The translations under genes were made by a program, and so were the position numbers. From Actinoplanes sp. SE50/110 (GTDB lineage: Bacteria > Actinomycetota > Actinomycetes > Mycobacteriales > Micromonosporaceae), in contig NZ_LT827010.1 of assembly GCF_900119315.1 (NCBI RefSeq), forward strand, positions 4,373,001 to 4,437,000: a stretch of DNA of 64,000 bases, written 5' to 3'. Below the pieces are notes generated by a model, which made no database searches, had not been told where the DNA came from, and saw only the letters and a list, made by a program, of their open reading frames with translations. Position 1 is the first letter of the stretch; every line of letters begins with the position of its first letter. Shown here in pieces: positions 31,854-41,095 of this stretch.

Positions 31854-31926
31854 TGCGCGTCGATGCCGGCCCCCGGGAGTCTGGACGAGGAGATCGAACG
31901 GGGTCGGCCTCGGAGGTAGAACAGAC

Positions 31927-34536
31927 GTGTCCATTGACCTGATCGCGGATTCACCCGGTATATCTGAGCACGACGCGGACGGTTCCCTACTCGCCTCGAA
32001 GTTCACGGTCCCGGCCGCGCCGCCGTTCATGGTGGCCCGGCCGGGACTGCTGGACCGGGTGAGTGACGGCGTCCGCGGCCCGGTGACACTGGTCACCGGG
32101 CTGGCCGGCAGCGGGAAGACGCAGCTGCTGGCCTCCTGGGCGCGGTCGCGCGCCGTGCCCTGGCCGATCGGCTGGGTCACCTGCGAGAACGGGGACGAGC
32201 CGGCGACCACCTTCTGGTCGTACGTCCTGGAGGGACTGCGCCGCGCCGGGGTGCCGGCTCCGGAACCGGCCGTGCCCGGCGCCGCGGCGAGCCGGGCGGT
32301 GCTCGCCCGGCTCGCCGCCGTGATCGACCAGCAGCCCACCCCGGTGGTGCTGATCCTGGACGGCGCCGCCCAGCTGCCCGGCCGGGACTGGGCGGCCGGC
32401 CTGGAGTTCCTGCTCGCCCACGCGCCGGGGTTGCGGGTGGTCCTCGCGGGCCGGTGGGACCCGCCGCTGCCGCTGTACCGCTACCGCCTGGCCGGGCAGT
32501 TGCGCGAGGTGCGCGGCGCCGACCTGGCGTTCACCGCCGAGGAGACGGCCCGGCTGATGGAGCTGCACGGCGTGCCGCTGGCCGGGCCGGACCTGACCGC
32601 GCTGGTCGAGCACACCGAGGGGTGGGCGGCCGGGATCCGGCTCTGCGCCTGCGCGATGCAGGGCAGCGCCGACGTCACCCGGATGGTCGCCACCATCTCC
32701 GGCGACGAGTCGACCATCGCCGAGTACTTCATCGGGGAGGTGCTGCGTACCCAGCCGCCGGCGATCCGCCGGTTCCTGCTGGAGACCAGCGTGCTGGACA
32801 CCTTCTCCGCGGACCTGGCCGCCACGGTCACCGCCCGGCCCGACGCGGCCCGGCTGCTCGCCGCGCTGACCCGGGAGAACGCCTTCATCCAGCCGGTCGG
32901 CGACGGCACCGACCTGTACCGCTACCACCGGCTCTTCGCCGAACTGTTGCGCGCCCAGCTGACCTGGCTCGAACCGGACCAGGTGACGGTGCTGCACCAG
33001 CGGGCCGCGGGCTGGCTGTCGCGCAACGGACGGCTCGCCGACGCGGTCGGGCACGCGGTCGAGGCCGGCGACTGGGGCGCCGCGGCGGCCCTGGTGATCG
33101 AGGACTTCGCCATCGGCCGGTTGATCGTGGAAGGCACCGCCGGGCGGCTCGGAGGACTGCTCGCCGCGCTGCCCGAGAACCTCGACCTGCCCGAGGTGGT
33201 GATGGTGCGGGCCGCGCTGGCCTGGGGCGACGCCCGGCTGGACGCCGCGCGTGAGCTGTTCGCGCTGGCCGGCAACCTGCTCGCGACCCGGGGCGGCGAC
33301 TGCGGGGAGGGCATGACCCTGAGCAGCTTCGTGATGCAACTGCTGCTGCTGGCCGGCGGCCCGGACCCGGAGCGGGTGGCCGAACTCGCCCCGGTCGCGA
33401 CCGCGTTCCTGGCCGTGGCGCCGATCCGCAAACTGGCCCGGCACCCGGAGCTGCGGGCCGTGCTGCTGGCCGCCGAGGGGACCGCGAGCAGCGCCGCCGG
33501 CGACGTGACCGGCGCGGTCGAGGTGCTGACCGACGCGGTGGCCGCCGTCCCGCCCGGCGACGAGGCACTCAAGGTGGACTGCCTGCGACTGCTCGCGGTG
33601 CTGGAGGCGCACCGCGGCCGGCTGGGCCGAGCCGAGAACGCCGCACGACAGGCCGTCGACCTGGCCGGGCAGTGCGGGCTGCCGGCCGGGCGCCGGCCGA
33701 TCGCCGCCCAGGTGGCCCTGGCCTGGGTGGCCCTGGAACGCTTCGACATCGAGGCCGCCGACCGGCACCTGCGCGGTGCCGGCGCCGGCACCGATCCGGT
33801 GGCGGCCGCGGCGTACGCCGTGGTCCGGTCCCGGCGCCTGCAGGTCCGCGGCGAGCTGCGCAGCGCGCTGAACGTGCTGACCCCGGTCCCCGGCGCGCCG
33901 GCCTGGCTGCGCCGGGAGATCGAGCTGGGTCGCGCCCGGCTGCTGCTGGGCGCGGGCCGGCTGGACGACGCGGCCGCGGTGCTGGCCGACTGCCCGCAGC
34001 CGTCCCCGGACGTCGCGGTGGTGCAGGCCGCGCTGGCCCTGGCCCGCGGCGAATCCGACCGGGCGCACGAGGTGGCCCGCACGGTCGCCGACGCCGCAGG
34101 GGTGACGGCGCCGGTGGCCCTGGACGCCTGGCTGCTGCTGGCGATGCTGGCGGCCAGTTCGGACGACGAGACCGGCGCGCGGGAGGCGCTGCGCCGGGCG
34201 TTGCGGGTGGCCGGCCCGGAGAACGTCCGGCGGCCGATCCACCAGGTCTGGGGGACGCTGCGCCGGGTGCTGCGCGACGACGAGAAGCTCGCCGCGGTCG
34301 GCGGGCCGCAGCCGGGCTCGGCGGTCGCCGAGCCGGTGCTGGTGGAGGCGCTGAGCAAGCGGGAGCTGGACGTGCTGCGCGGGATGGCCGAGATGCTGCC
34401 GACCGAGGAGATCGCCGCCTCGATGTACGTCTCGGTGAACACCGTCAAGACGCACGTCCGCAGCATCCTGCGCAAGCTCTCCGCGTCCCGGCGCAACGAG
34501 GCGGTGCGCCGGGCGCGGGCCCTCAATCTGCTTTAG
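31927..34536 (+). CDS. MalT-type LuxR-family ATP-dependent regulator (LAL) 1
   Basis: 869 residues from a GTG at 31927 behind GGAGG. Walker A GLAGSGKTQ at residues 58-66, Walker B-like VVLILDGAAQL near 138, a long TPR-like helical middle, and a C-terminal LuxR helix-turn-helix (LSKRELDVLRGMAEMLPTEE, then VNTVKTHVRSILRKL). MalT-like proteins switch between ADP and ATP states with a sugar or other inducer. Next to the glycosidase operon, so a sugar signal is plausible. A candidate but unproven R17-box activator. Confidence 0.88.
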   Translation: MSIDLIADSPGISEHDADGSLLASKFTVPAAPPFMVARPGLLDRVSDGVRGPVTLVTGLAGSGKTQLLASWARSRAVPWPIGWVTCENGDEPATTFWSYVLEGLRRAGVPAPEPAVPGAAASRAVLARLAAVIDQQPTPVVLILDGAAQLPGRDWAAGLEFLLAHAPGLRVVLAGRWDPPLPLYRYRLAGQLREVRGADLAFTAEETARLMELHGVPLAGPDLTALVEHTEGWAAGIRLCACAMQGSADVTRMVATISGDESTIAEYFIGEVLRTQPPAIRRFLLETSVLDTFSADLAATVTARPDAARLLAALTRENAFIQPVGDGTDLYRYHRLFAELLRAQLTWLEPDQVTVLHQRAAGWLSRNGRLADAVGHAVEAGDWGAAAALVIEDFAIGRLIVEGTAGRLGGLLAALPENLDLPEVVMVRAALAWGDARLDAARELFALAGNLLATRGGDCGEGMTLSSFVMQLLLLAGGPDPERVAELAPVATAFLAVAPIRKLARHPELRAVLLAAEGTASSAAGDVTGAVEVLTDAVAAVPPGDEALKVDCLRLLAVLEAHRGRLGRAENAARQAVDLAGQCGLPAGRRPIAAQVALAWVALERFDIEAADRHLRGAGAGTDPVAAAAYAVVRSRRLQVRGELRSALNVLTPVPGAPAWLRREIELGRARLLLGAGRLDDAAAVLADCPQPSPDVAVVQAALALARGESDRAHEVARTVADAAGVTAPVALDAWLLLAMLAASSDDETGAREALRRALRVAGPENVRRPIHQVWGTLRRVLRDDEKLAAVGGPQPGSAVAEPVLVEALSKRELDVLRGMAEMLPTEEIAASMYVSVNTVKTHVRSILRKLSASRRNEAVRRARALNLL

Positions 34537-34979
34537 CCCTGGGTACGCCGGACATCCCGGCCGTGCACGGCGAGGGCGAAGATGACCAGCACCTCGGTGC
34601 AGATCAGGATGGTGCACCACAGCGGGGCGGCGGCCAGGAACATGAAGTGCACCAGGGCGCCGAGGAAGGCGATCAGGATCCCGATGATCCGGCCCCAGAG
34701 CCTGCCGAGGAGCACCCCGGCCCCGCCGGCCAGGGCGATCAGGCCGAGCAGCAGGTGCCCCCAGCCCCACACCCGGTAGTCCGTCTCGATCAGCAGGCCG
34801 TCCGGGCTGACCAGATGGAACTCCTGATGATGGAGGGCCACCGCGCCCTCGGTGACCTGGAAGACGCCGAGGGCGATCAGCATGATGCCGGCGAACGCGA
34901 CCACTCCGGTCCAGTCCGTGGCGGGCGGGGCCGGGGAGTCGGCGCCGGCGGGACGTTCACTCGCGTAACTGTTCGACAT
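34533..34979 (-). CDS. DUF7144-family membrane protein (copy 2)
   Basis: 148 residues from the ATG at 34979; convergent with the regulator gene, the two stops overlapping. Four membrane helices: WTGVVAFAGIMLIALGVFQV, YRVWGWGHLLLGLIALAGG, RLWGRIIGILIAFLGALVHF and AAPLWCTILICTEVLVIFAL. A longer hydrophilic N-terminus than the other copies. The R17-like box is centred 44 bp before the ATG. Confidence 0.8.
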   Translation of the reverse strand: MSNSYASERPAGADSPAPPATDWTGVVAFAGIMLIALGVFQVTEGAVALHHQEFHLVSPDGLLIETDYRVWGWGHLLLGLIALAGGAGVLLGRLWGRIIGILIAFLGALVHFMFLAAAPLWCTILICTEVLVIFALAVHGRDVRRTQG

Positions 34980-35014
34980 GACGTTCAGCAGACCGCCGGG
35001 GGCTGCTGGACGCC

Positions 35015-35031
35015 TCCCGCGCTGCGGATGA
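35015..35031 (-). promoter_or_regulatory. Degenerate R17 box for DUF7144 copy 2
   Basis: On the plus strand TCCCGC-GCTGC-GGATGA: one half perfect, two mismatches in the other. The centre is 44 bp from the ATG, the leaderless spacing. At the -10 place TCTGCT keeps the last T but not the A, so this is the weakest of the leaderless set. Confidence 0.5.
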
Positions 35032-35162
35032 AGTGGCGGACGGGCTGCCGCTCGCCACGCCAAACCTGCAACTTGCACGGTTAAATGCTCGGTACATGTA
35101 AATACGGGGGGTTGCTGTTCCGGCACCCGCCGTGATTGCGTGGTCGGGTGGCGAGGGTCGAT

Positions 35163-35189
35163 GAGTTACCGAAGGTGACCAAGTAACTC
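35163..35189. promoter_or_regulatory. Inverted repeat upstream of the second MalT-type regulator
   Basis: Arms GAGTTAC (35163-35169) and GTAACTC (35183-35189), 13 bp apart, with a GGTGACC quasi-palindrome in the centre. It lies 95 bp before the ATG at 35284. Possibly an operator for an inducer-specific regulator. Confidence 0.45.
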
Positions 35190-35283
35190 GTGTGATAGGG
35201 GGTGATCTGCGCGAAGGTTCACTCTTCAAGCTACGCAGCGTGATGTGTACCTTTTGCCAGAATATCTCACAGCTGGGGGCCAG

Positions 35284-37905
35284 ATGCGGGACCAGATGCG
35301 GGCAGGCCCAGGCTCCGCGCCACCGGCCCAGGTGGCGCGTCCCCGCCCGCCGCAGGGGTTGATCTGGCGTCCCCGGCTCGCCGAGACGCTGGACCGGGGA
35401 ACGCGACAGGCGGTGACATTGATCTGCGCCGGACCGGGCTGGGGCAAGACCGCGCTGGCGTCCGCCTGGGCCGGCGCCCGCGCGGTCAGCGGACCGATCG
35501 CCTGGCTCACCTGCGCGGCCGACCACAACGACCCGTACACCTTCTGGTCCGACCTGCTGCTGGCCCTGCGCACGTCGGGCGCGGTCCGCCCGGGCCAGTC
35601 CGTCCCGCAGCGCGGCCCGGTCGTGCCCGCCGAGGGGCCCGACTTCCTGCGCCGGCTCGGCTCCGGTCTCGCCGCCCTGCCCGGCCCGGTCGTGGTCGTC
35701 CTCGACGACCTGCAGGAGATCACCGACCAGCGGATCCTGGTGGGACTCAGCGGCCTGCTGCGTCATCCCCCCGACCGGCTGCGCCTGGTGCTGATCAGCC
35801 GCACCGACCCGGACCTGTCGCTGCACCGGCTGCGCACGGCCGGCGAGCTCACCGAGATCCGGGCCCGCGACCTCGCCTTCGGGGTCGAGGAGGCGGCCGA
35901 GCTGCTGGCCGCGCGCGGCCGCCGGCTGTCCGCGGTGGACCTCGCCGCCCTGGTCCGCGCCACCGAGGGCTGGGGTGCCGGCCTGCGCCTGGCGATGGAC
36001 GCGCCGGCCGGGGTCGGCCCGGACGAGGCGTCGGCCGACTACCTGGTCCGCGAGGTGCTGGCGGCGCAGCCGACGCCGGTCCGGGACTTCCTGCTGGGCA
36101 CCAGCGTGCCCGACCGGATCAACGGCAGCCTCGCCGAGGCGGTCACCGGGCGCCCCGGTGAGCAGTTGCTGGCCCGGCTGGAACGGGCCAACCTGTTCAT
36201 CGAGCGGGTCGGCGGCCACGGCTGGTACCGCTACCACCGGCAGTTCCGGGCCGCGCTGCGCGGGCAGCTCGCCCGCGAGTGCGAGGACGTGGCGGCCCGG
36301 GTGCACCTGCTGGCCGCCCAGTGGCACGCCGGGCGGGACAACCCGCTCGCCGCGCTGCACCACGCGGCGGCCGCCGGGGACTGGCAACTGGTCACCCGGC
36401 TGCTCGTCGACCACGGGCTGGCGCTGTTCGTCTCGCCGGACCGGGTGGAGCTGATCGACCTGATGCGGCGCATCCCGCTGGCCCGGCTCCCGGAGACCGC
36501 CGAATCCACCCTGTGCCTGGTCATGCTGCGGTACGGCCTGGGCGACCTCAGTGGCCTTGCGCGCGGGATCGACCGGGTCCGGGAACTGCTGCGCGAGCGC
36601 GGCCACGGCGGCCGCGAGCTGATCGCGACGGTGCTCGACCTGTTCGAGGCGGCCCTGGTGATCCGCTGGCGCGGCGACATGCCGCGGCTGGTCACCACGA
36701 CCACCGGGGTGCTCACCGATCTGGCCCGGCTGCACCGCGACGAGGCCCCGGCAGTCCTGCGGTACCGGGCGATGGCCCTGCTCAACAAGGGCATCGGCCT
36801 GCTCTGGACGAACCGGCTGGACCACGCGGACCGCTATCTGTGGGCCGCCGCGACCGGGGCCCGCGCGGCCGGCATCCCGCTGGTCGAGGTCAACGCCCTG
36901 GGACATCTGGCCCTGCTCGCCCTGATCCAGGGCTCGCTGCGGGAGGCCGGCGAGCATGCCGACGCCGCGCTCGGGGTGGCCCGCCGGATCGACGCGGAGG
37001 ACCGGTTCTCGGTCACCCCGGCGTACGTGGTGCGGGCCTCCCTCGACCTGTGGCAGGGTGCCGAACCGGAAGCCGAGGAGGCGCTGCGCCGGGCCCTGCA
37101 CTCCTCCGGGGAGCAGCCGGAGACGGCGATGACCGTGCTGATGGCGGTGTTCCGGGCCTACCTGCTGATCGACCGGGGTGAGCCGCGGACCGCCCGCACC
37201 GTGCTGGCGACCCTGGCCGCGGAGGCCGGCCCGGCCCTGCGGGCCCCGATGCTCGACCGGATCGTCGAGCTGGCCCACAGCGAGGTCGACCTGGCACTCG
37301 GCGATCCACGCCCGGTGCTCACCCGCTATGCCCACCGGGACGGCCTCTACCCGCCGGAGCAGCTGCTGCTCGCGCACGCCCGTCAGCTGACCGGGCGGAC
37401 CGCCGAGGCCGAGGAACTGCTGGCCCTGCTGCGCGACGGGCCGGACCGGGTCGCCGCGGTCTCCGCGTGGCTGCTCACCGCGCTGGCCGCCGACGCGCAG
37501 GGCCGCGGCCAGCGGGCCGGCGAGGCGCTCGGCCAGGCGCTGGCCGCGGCCGAACCGATCGGCATCCGCCGCCCGTTCCGCCGCTTCGACAACGCCCGGG
37601 TGCTCGCCCTCGCCGAACGGCAGCAGTGGCTGACCGAGCCGCGCGGCCGCGTCGGCGAGGGGGTGCTCGCCGAGATCACCGGGGAGATCCCGATCGGTAC
37701 GCCGCCGACGGCCGGCCCGCTCAGCGAACGCGAGATCGACGTGCTGCAGTACCTGCCGACCGTGCTGACCGCCGGGGAGATCGCCGAGAACCTCGGCATC
37801 TCGGTGAACACGGTCAAGGCGCACATGCGCTCGATCTACCGCAAGCTGGGTGCCGGTCGCCGCCGCGAGGCCGTGGTCATCGCCCGTCAACTGGGGCTGC
37901 TCTGA
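35284..37905 (+). CDS. MalT-type LuxR-family ATP-dependent regulator (LAL) 2
   Basis: 873 residues from the ATG at 35284 (a GTG at 35245 would add 13). Walker A AGPGWGKTALAS about 40 residues in, LDDLQEITDQR as Walker B region, TPR-like middle, and a C-terminal LuxR domain (LSEREIDVLQYLPTVLTAGE, then VNTVKAHMRSIYRKL). Same architecture as the 31927 gene but not a recent duplicate. Its 3-prime end overlaps the YihY gene on the other strand by 29 bp. Confidence 0.87.
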   Translation: MRDQMRAGPGSAPPAQVARPRPPQGLIWRPRLAETLDRGTRQAVTLICAGPGWGKTALASAWAGARAVSGPIAWLTCAADHNDPYTFWSDLLLALRTSGAVRPGQSVPQRGPVVPAEGPDFLRRLGSGLAALPGPVVVVLDDLQEITDQRILVGLSGLLRHPPDRLRLVLISRTDPDLSLHRLRTAGELTEIRARDLAFGVEEAAELLAARGRRLSAVDLAALVRATEGWGAGLRLAMDAPAGVGPDEASADYLVREVLAAQPTPVRDFLLGTSVPDRINGSLAEAVTGRPGEQLLARLERANLFIERVGGHGWYRYHRQFRAALRGQLARECEDVAARVHLLAAQWHAGRDNPLAALHHAAAAGDWQLVTRLLVDHGLALFVSPDRVELIDLMRRIPLARLPETAESTLCLVMLRYGLGDLSGLARGIDRVRELLRERGHGGRELIATVLDLFEAALVIRWRGDMPRLVTTTTGVLTDLARLHRDEAPAVLRYRAMALLNKGIGLLWTNRLDHADRYLWAAATGARAAGIPLVEVNALGHLALLALIQGSLREAGEHADAALGVARRIDAEDRFSVTPAYVVRASLDLWQGAEPEAEEALRRALHSSGEQPETAMTVLMAVFRAYLLIDRGEPRTARTVLATLAAEAGPALRAPMLDRIVELAHSEVDLALGDPRPVLTRYAHRDGLYPPEQLLLAHARQLTGRTAEAEELLALLRDGPDRVAAVSAWLLTALAADAQGRGQRAGEALGQALAAAEPIGIRRPFRRFDNARVLALAERQQWLTEPRGRVGEGVLAEITGEIPIGTPPTAGPLSEREIDVLQYLPTVLTAGEIAENLGISVNTVKAHMRSIYRKLGAGRRREAVVIARQLGLL

Positions 37906-38707
37906 CCATCCCGCCGGCCACCGCGGCCAGCAGCAGACAGAACGCGAGCACGTACAACCAGCCGAGGTAGGTGAACGCCAGCCCGATCGTGCCGTAGCGG
38001 TCGGTGCTGGACTGCAACGCCCGCGGCAGATACACCACCCCGGCGGCGCGCACCACGATCATCAGCAGTCCGAACACGACCGCGCCGGCCAGCAGCGGCC
38101 GGCGCGGGGCCGCGGCGCCCAGCAGCAACCAGGGCAGCAGTACGGCCAGCCCGATGTCGGTGACCAGGGTGAACAGCACCCCGGACACGTGCGGCGCGGG
38201 CAGCCGCGCGGCGACCCGACCGAGGAGCCGGGCGACCAGCAGGACGGCGACCAGCGCCAGCACCGTCCCGACCTGCCGCCCGGTCGCGGCCGGCCCGGCC
38301 GGGGTCTGGGCCACCTGCCACACCGCCCGGTAACTGCGGACCAGGGCCCGGCTCAGCCCGGTCGCCGACAGGATCACGATCAGGCAGCCGACCACGCCGA
38401 ACGCGTTGCTGCGGCTGCCGCTGAGCGCCTGCTGCACCAGCCGCTCACTGCCCGACGGCAGGTGCAGCAGATCGGTCAGCCGGGCCCGGTAGGCCGGCCC
38501 GAGCAGCGCCAGCAGCATGATCAGTAACGGGAAGATCGAGGTGAACGACTGCGCGGCCAGGGTCATCGCCCGATCGAAGATCTGCACCCGGATCAACTCG
38601 GCGAACCCGCGCATCGCCACCGTGCCGACCCGGCTGCCCAGGATCAGCGCGGCCCGCGCCCGCCACCGGCGCGGCAGGCGCTCCGGCAGACCGCTGAACT
38701 CCGGCAT
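37877..38707 (-). CDS. YihY/BrkB-family membrane protein (copy 1)
   Basis: 276 residues from the ATG at 38707, chosen because GGAGGT lies 7 bases before it; a GTG at 38716 is possible. Six membrane helices with the family start AMTLAAQSFTSIFPLLIMLLALLG, and TIGLAFTYLGWLYVLAFCLLLAA near the end. YihY proteins are membrane proteins of uncertain function, once misread as RNase BN. A second copy is at 49265. An R17-like box is upstream. Confidence 0.85.
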   Translation of the reverse strand: MPEFSGLPERLPRRWRARAALILGSRVGTVAMRGFAELIRVQIFDRAMTLAAQSFTSIFPLLIMLLALLGPAYRARLTDLLHLPSGSERLVQQALSGSRSNAFGVVGCLIVILSATGLSRALVRSYRAVWQVAQTPAGPAATGRQVGTVLALVAVLLVARLLGRVAARLPAPHVSGVLFTLVTDIGLAVLLPWLLLGAAAPRRPLLAGAVVFGLLMIVVRAAGVVYLPRALQSSTDRYGTIGLAFTYLGWLYVLAFCLLLAAVAGGMVRAAPVDGR

Positions 38708-38755
38708 CCCGCTCACCTCCGCCGCTCACGGTCCGCTCCCCGGTCACCGCGCGCG

Positions 38756-38772
38756 CCACTCGCGGCGGGTGA
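38756..38772 (-). promoter_or_regulatory. R17 box for YihY copy 1
   Basis: CCACTC-GCGGC-GGGTGA: right half perfect, two mismatches in the left. On the minus strand GACCGT at 38733-38728 keeps the standard spacing and predicts a start near 38721, with a 14-base leader carrying GGAGGT. Confidence 0.6.
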
Positions 38773-38813
38773 AACCGATTGCCGCGTACGCGTCGTCGCG
38801 CTCGCACCGCGCC

Positions 38814-38852
38814 TCACCCCGGCCGGATCGCAAGCTCATCCCGCCGGGGTGA
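38814..38852 (+). promoter_or_regulatory. R17 box pair for the arginine deiminase operon
   Basis: The main box is TCATCC-CGCCG-GGGTGA at 38836-38852 (perfect). GACGAT at 38876-38881 follows at the standard spacing, predicting a start near 38888 and a 24-base leader with AAGGAG. A partial box TCACCC-CGGCC-GGATCG at 38814-38830 lies two helical turns upstream (22 bp), which may allow cooperative binding. Confidence 0.78.
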
Positions 38853-38911
38853 GCCCGTCAGGGACGGCGCGCGATGACGATGACCGGCATCGACTGGATG
38901 AAGGAGCCGCG

Positions 38912-39748
38912 ATGTGCCGATGGCTTGCGTACTCGGGCACGCCGATCCGCCTGGAAGAGCTGCTCTACAAACCACGGTTCTCCCTGATCGACCAGAGCCG
39001 GCACGCCCGCCTCGGGGTGGAGACCACCAACGGCGACGGCTTCGGGGTCGGCTGGTATCCGGTGGACGGGCCGGCCGAGCCGGCCCTGCTGCGCGGCGTG
39101 GGCCCGGCGTGGAGCGACGCCAACCTGCGCGAGGTGGCCGGGTCGACGACCTCGCCGCTGTTCCTGGCGCACATCCGGGCCAGCACCGGCACCGCCGTGC
39201 AGCAGACCAACTGCCACCCGTTCCGGCACGAGAACTGGCTCTGGGCGCACAACGGGTCGATCCGCGAGTTCGGCCGGCTCAAGCGGGATCTGGTGCTCGC
39301 CGTCGACCCGCGGTTGTACCCGGCGCTGGCCGGATCCACCGACTCCGAGGTGATGTTCCACCTGGCGCTCACCTTCGGGTTGCGGGACCGGCCGGTCGCC
39401 GCGGTGGAACGGATGGCCGGGCTGGTCGAGGCGGTCGGGCGGGCGCACGGGGTGGACGACCCGCTGCAGATGACCGTGGCCACCACCGACGGTGACCGGT
39501 TCTGGTGCTTCCGCTACTCCAGCGAGGGGCACAGCCGGTCGCTGTTCTACAGCACCGCGATGACCGCGCTGCAACAGCTGCATCCCGAGGTGAAGGCGCT
39601 GCGCGGGCTTTCCGGGGAGACCCGGCTGGTGGTCTCCGAGCCGCTCGGCGAGCTGACCGGGGCGTGGCAGGAGGTGCCCGAGGCGTCGTACGGCGTGATC
39701 CAGAAGGGCGCCGACGAACTGGGCCGCTTCGAACCGGCCGCGCCGTGA
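38912..39748 (+). CDS. Class II glutamine amidotransferase (EgtC/YafJ-like)
   Basis: 278 residues. The start at ATG 38912 is fixed by the need for Cys2 as N-terminal nucleophile (MCRWLAYSG). The Ntn motifs are present: TTNGDGFGVGWY, HIRASTGTAVQQTNCHPF and WLWAHNGSIREF. Members hydrolyse glutamine or gamma-glutamyl bonds, as EgtC does in ergothioneine synthesis. First gene of the arc operon, overlapping the permease by 4 bp. A gamma-glutamyl substrate handled before arginine breakdown is possible but unproven. Confidence 0.85.
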   Translation: MCRWLAYSGTPIRLEELLYKPRFSLIDQSRHARLGVETTNGDGFGVGWYPVDGPAEPALLRGVGPAWSDANLREVAGSTTSPLFLAHIRASTGTAVQQTNCHPFRHENWLWAHNGSIREFGRLKRDLVLAVDPRLYPALAGSTDSEVMFHLALTFGLRDRPVAAVERMAGLVEAVGRAHGVDDPLQMTVATTDGDRFWCFRYSSEGHSRSLFYSTAMTALQQLHPEVKALRGLSGETRLVVSEPLGELTGAWQEVPEASYGVIQKGADELGRFEPAAP

Positions 39749-41082
39749 ACCGGACCCTCGGGCTGCCCCAGGCGACCGCGCTGATCCTCGGCACCATCAT
39801 CGGGGTCGGCATCTTCAACCTGCCGTACTCGCTGGCCGGGATCGGCCCGATCAGCATCCTGGCGATGGTGCTGACCACGGTCGGGGCGCTGGCGCTCGCG
39901 GTGATGTTCGCGGCGCTGTCCCGGCGGCTGCCGGCCGACGGGGGACCGTACGCGTACGCCCGCGCGGCGTTCGGCAACACCGTCGGCTTCGTCAACGCCT
40001 GGTCGTACTGGATCACCGCCTGGGCCGGGAACGCGGCCATCGTCACCGGCTGGGTCTTCTACGTCGAGCATTTCGTCAACAAGGACGGCAAGACCCTCTG
40101 GTCGATCGTGATCGCCCTGGTCGGCCTCTGGATCCCGGCACTGATCAACCTCACCGGCGTGAAGAACATGGGCGCGGTCCAGCTGTGGACCACGGTCATC
40201 AAGTTCATCCCGCTGGTGAACATGTCGACCGCGGGGCTGTTCTTCATCAGCACCGCCAACTACCACCCGGCCAACCTCACCGGCGGCGGCGACGGGAAGG
40301 CGATCGGCAGCGCCATGGCCATCTGCCTGTTCAGCTACCTCGGCGTGGAGTGCGCCGCGGTGGCCGCCGCCAAGGTGCGCGACCCCGCGAAGAACGTGCC
40401 CAAGGCCACCGTGCTCGGCACGCTCGGCGCCGCCGTCGTCTACCTGCTGTCGATGATCGCGGTGTTCGGGATCGTGCCGGCCGGCACGCTCGCCGACGAC
40501 AAGGCGTCCTACTCGGCGGCCGCGAACCTGATGGCCGGCGGCGGCACCTGGGCCGGCGACCTGACCGCGCTCGCCGTGATCGTCTCCGGGTTCGGGGCGC
40601 TCAACGGCTGGACCATGATCTGCGCCGAGATGCCGCTCGCCGCGGCCCGGGACGGCGTCTTCCCGGCACTGTTCGGCCGGCTGTCGAAACGCGGCGTGCC
40701 GGCCGCCGGGATCCTGTCCTCGACGATCCTGGGCAGTCTGGCCATGACGGTCAGCTACATGGGGGCGAGCGGGGCGACCGTCTTCAACACCCTGGTCCTG
40801 ATGACCGGCATCACCGCCGCCATCCCGTACGCGTTCTCCGCACTCGCCCAGCTCAGATGGCGGGTCAGGGGCCGGCTCACCCGGGACGCGGTGATCGCCG
40901 TACTGGCCCTGATCTTCGCCATCCTGTTCGTCTGGTATTCCCGCAACACCGGCCAGGACCACTGGTACGTGGTCTGGGGCCCGTTCCTGATGGCCGGCGC
41001 CGCGTTCCTGCTCGGCGTGCCGGTCTATCTCGCCGTCCGCCGACACATGACCGCGCCACCGCCCGTCCCCGCCCACGAGTGA
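39745..41082 (+). CDS. arcD: APC-family amino acid permease, likely arginine/ornithine exchanger
   Basis: 445 residues from the GTG at 39745, overlapping the amidotransferase stop. Twelve or so helices with the APC start [28 protein letters not shown], and [31 protein letters not shown] in helix 6. The sequence is of the basic amino acid antiporter type. Directly followed by arcA (13 bp gap), so arginine-ornithine exchange is the natural role; the symbol rests on context. Confidence 0.8.
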   Translation: MNRTLGLPQATALILGTIIGVGIFNLPYSLAGIGPISILAMVLTTVGALALAVMFAALSRRLPADGGPYAYARAAFGNTVGFVNAWSYWITAWAGNAAIVTGWVFYVEHFVNKDGKTLWSIVIALVGLWIPALINLTGVKNMGAVQLWTTVIKFIPLVNMSTAGLFFISTANYHPANLTGGGDGKAIGSAMAICLFSYLGVECAAVAAAKVRDPAKNVPKATVLGTLGAAVVYLLSMIAVFGIVPAGTLADDKASYSAAANLMAGGGTWAGDLTALAVIVSGFGALNGWTMICAEMPLAAARDGVFPALFGRLSKRGVPAAGILSSTILGSLAMTVSYMGASGATVFNTLVLMTGITAAIPYAFSALAQLRWRVRGRLTRDAVIAVLALIFAILFVWYSRNTGQDHWYVVWGPFLMAGAAFLLGVPVYLAVRRHMTAPPPVPAHE

Positions 41083-41095
41083 CCCGGGAGACCCC

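Larger units (their letters stand above)
34980..35283. other. 304-bp divergent intergenic region
   Basis: Contains the degenerate R17 box (35015-35031), an inverted repeat GAGTTAC...GTAACTC (35163-35189), and an R17 half-site GGGTGA (35200-35205) with CAAGCT at 35227-35232 that could start transcription near 35240 for the second MalT-type regulator. It is more AT-rich than its surroundings between about 35075 and 35270. Confidence 0.55.

Noticed and set aside
35245-35283. GTG start 13 codons upstream for the second MalT-type regulator
   Set aside because: Kept only as an alternative. The R17 half-site at 35200 fits it loosely, but the extra residues are not family-like.
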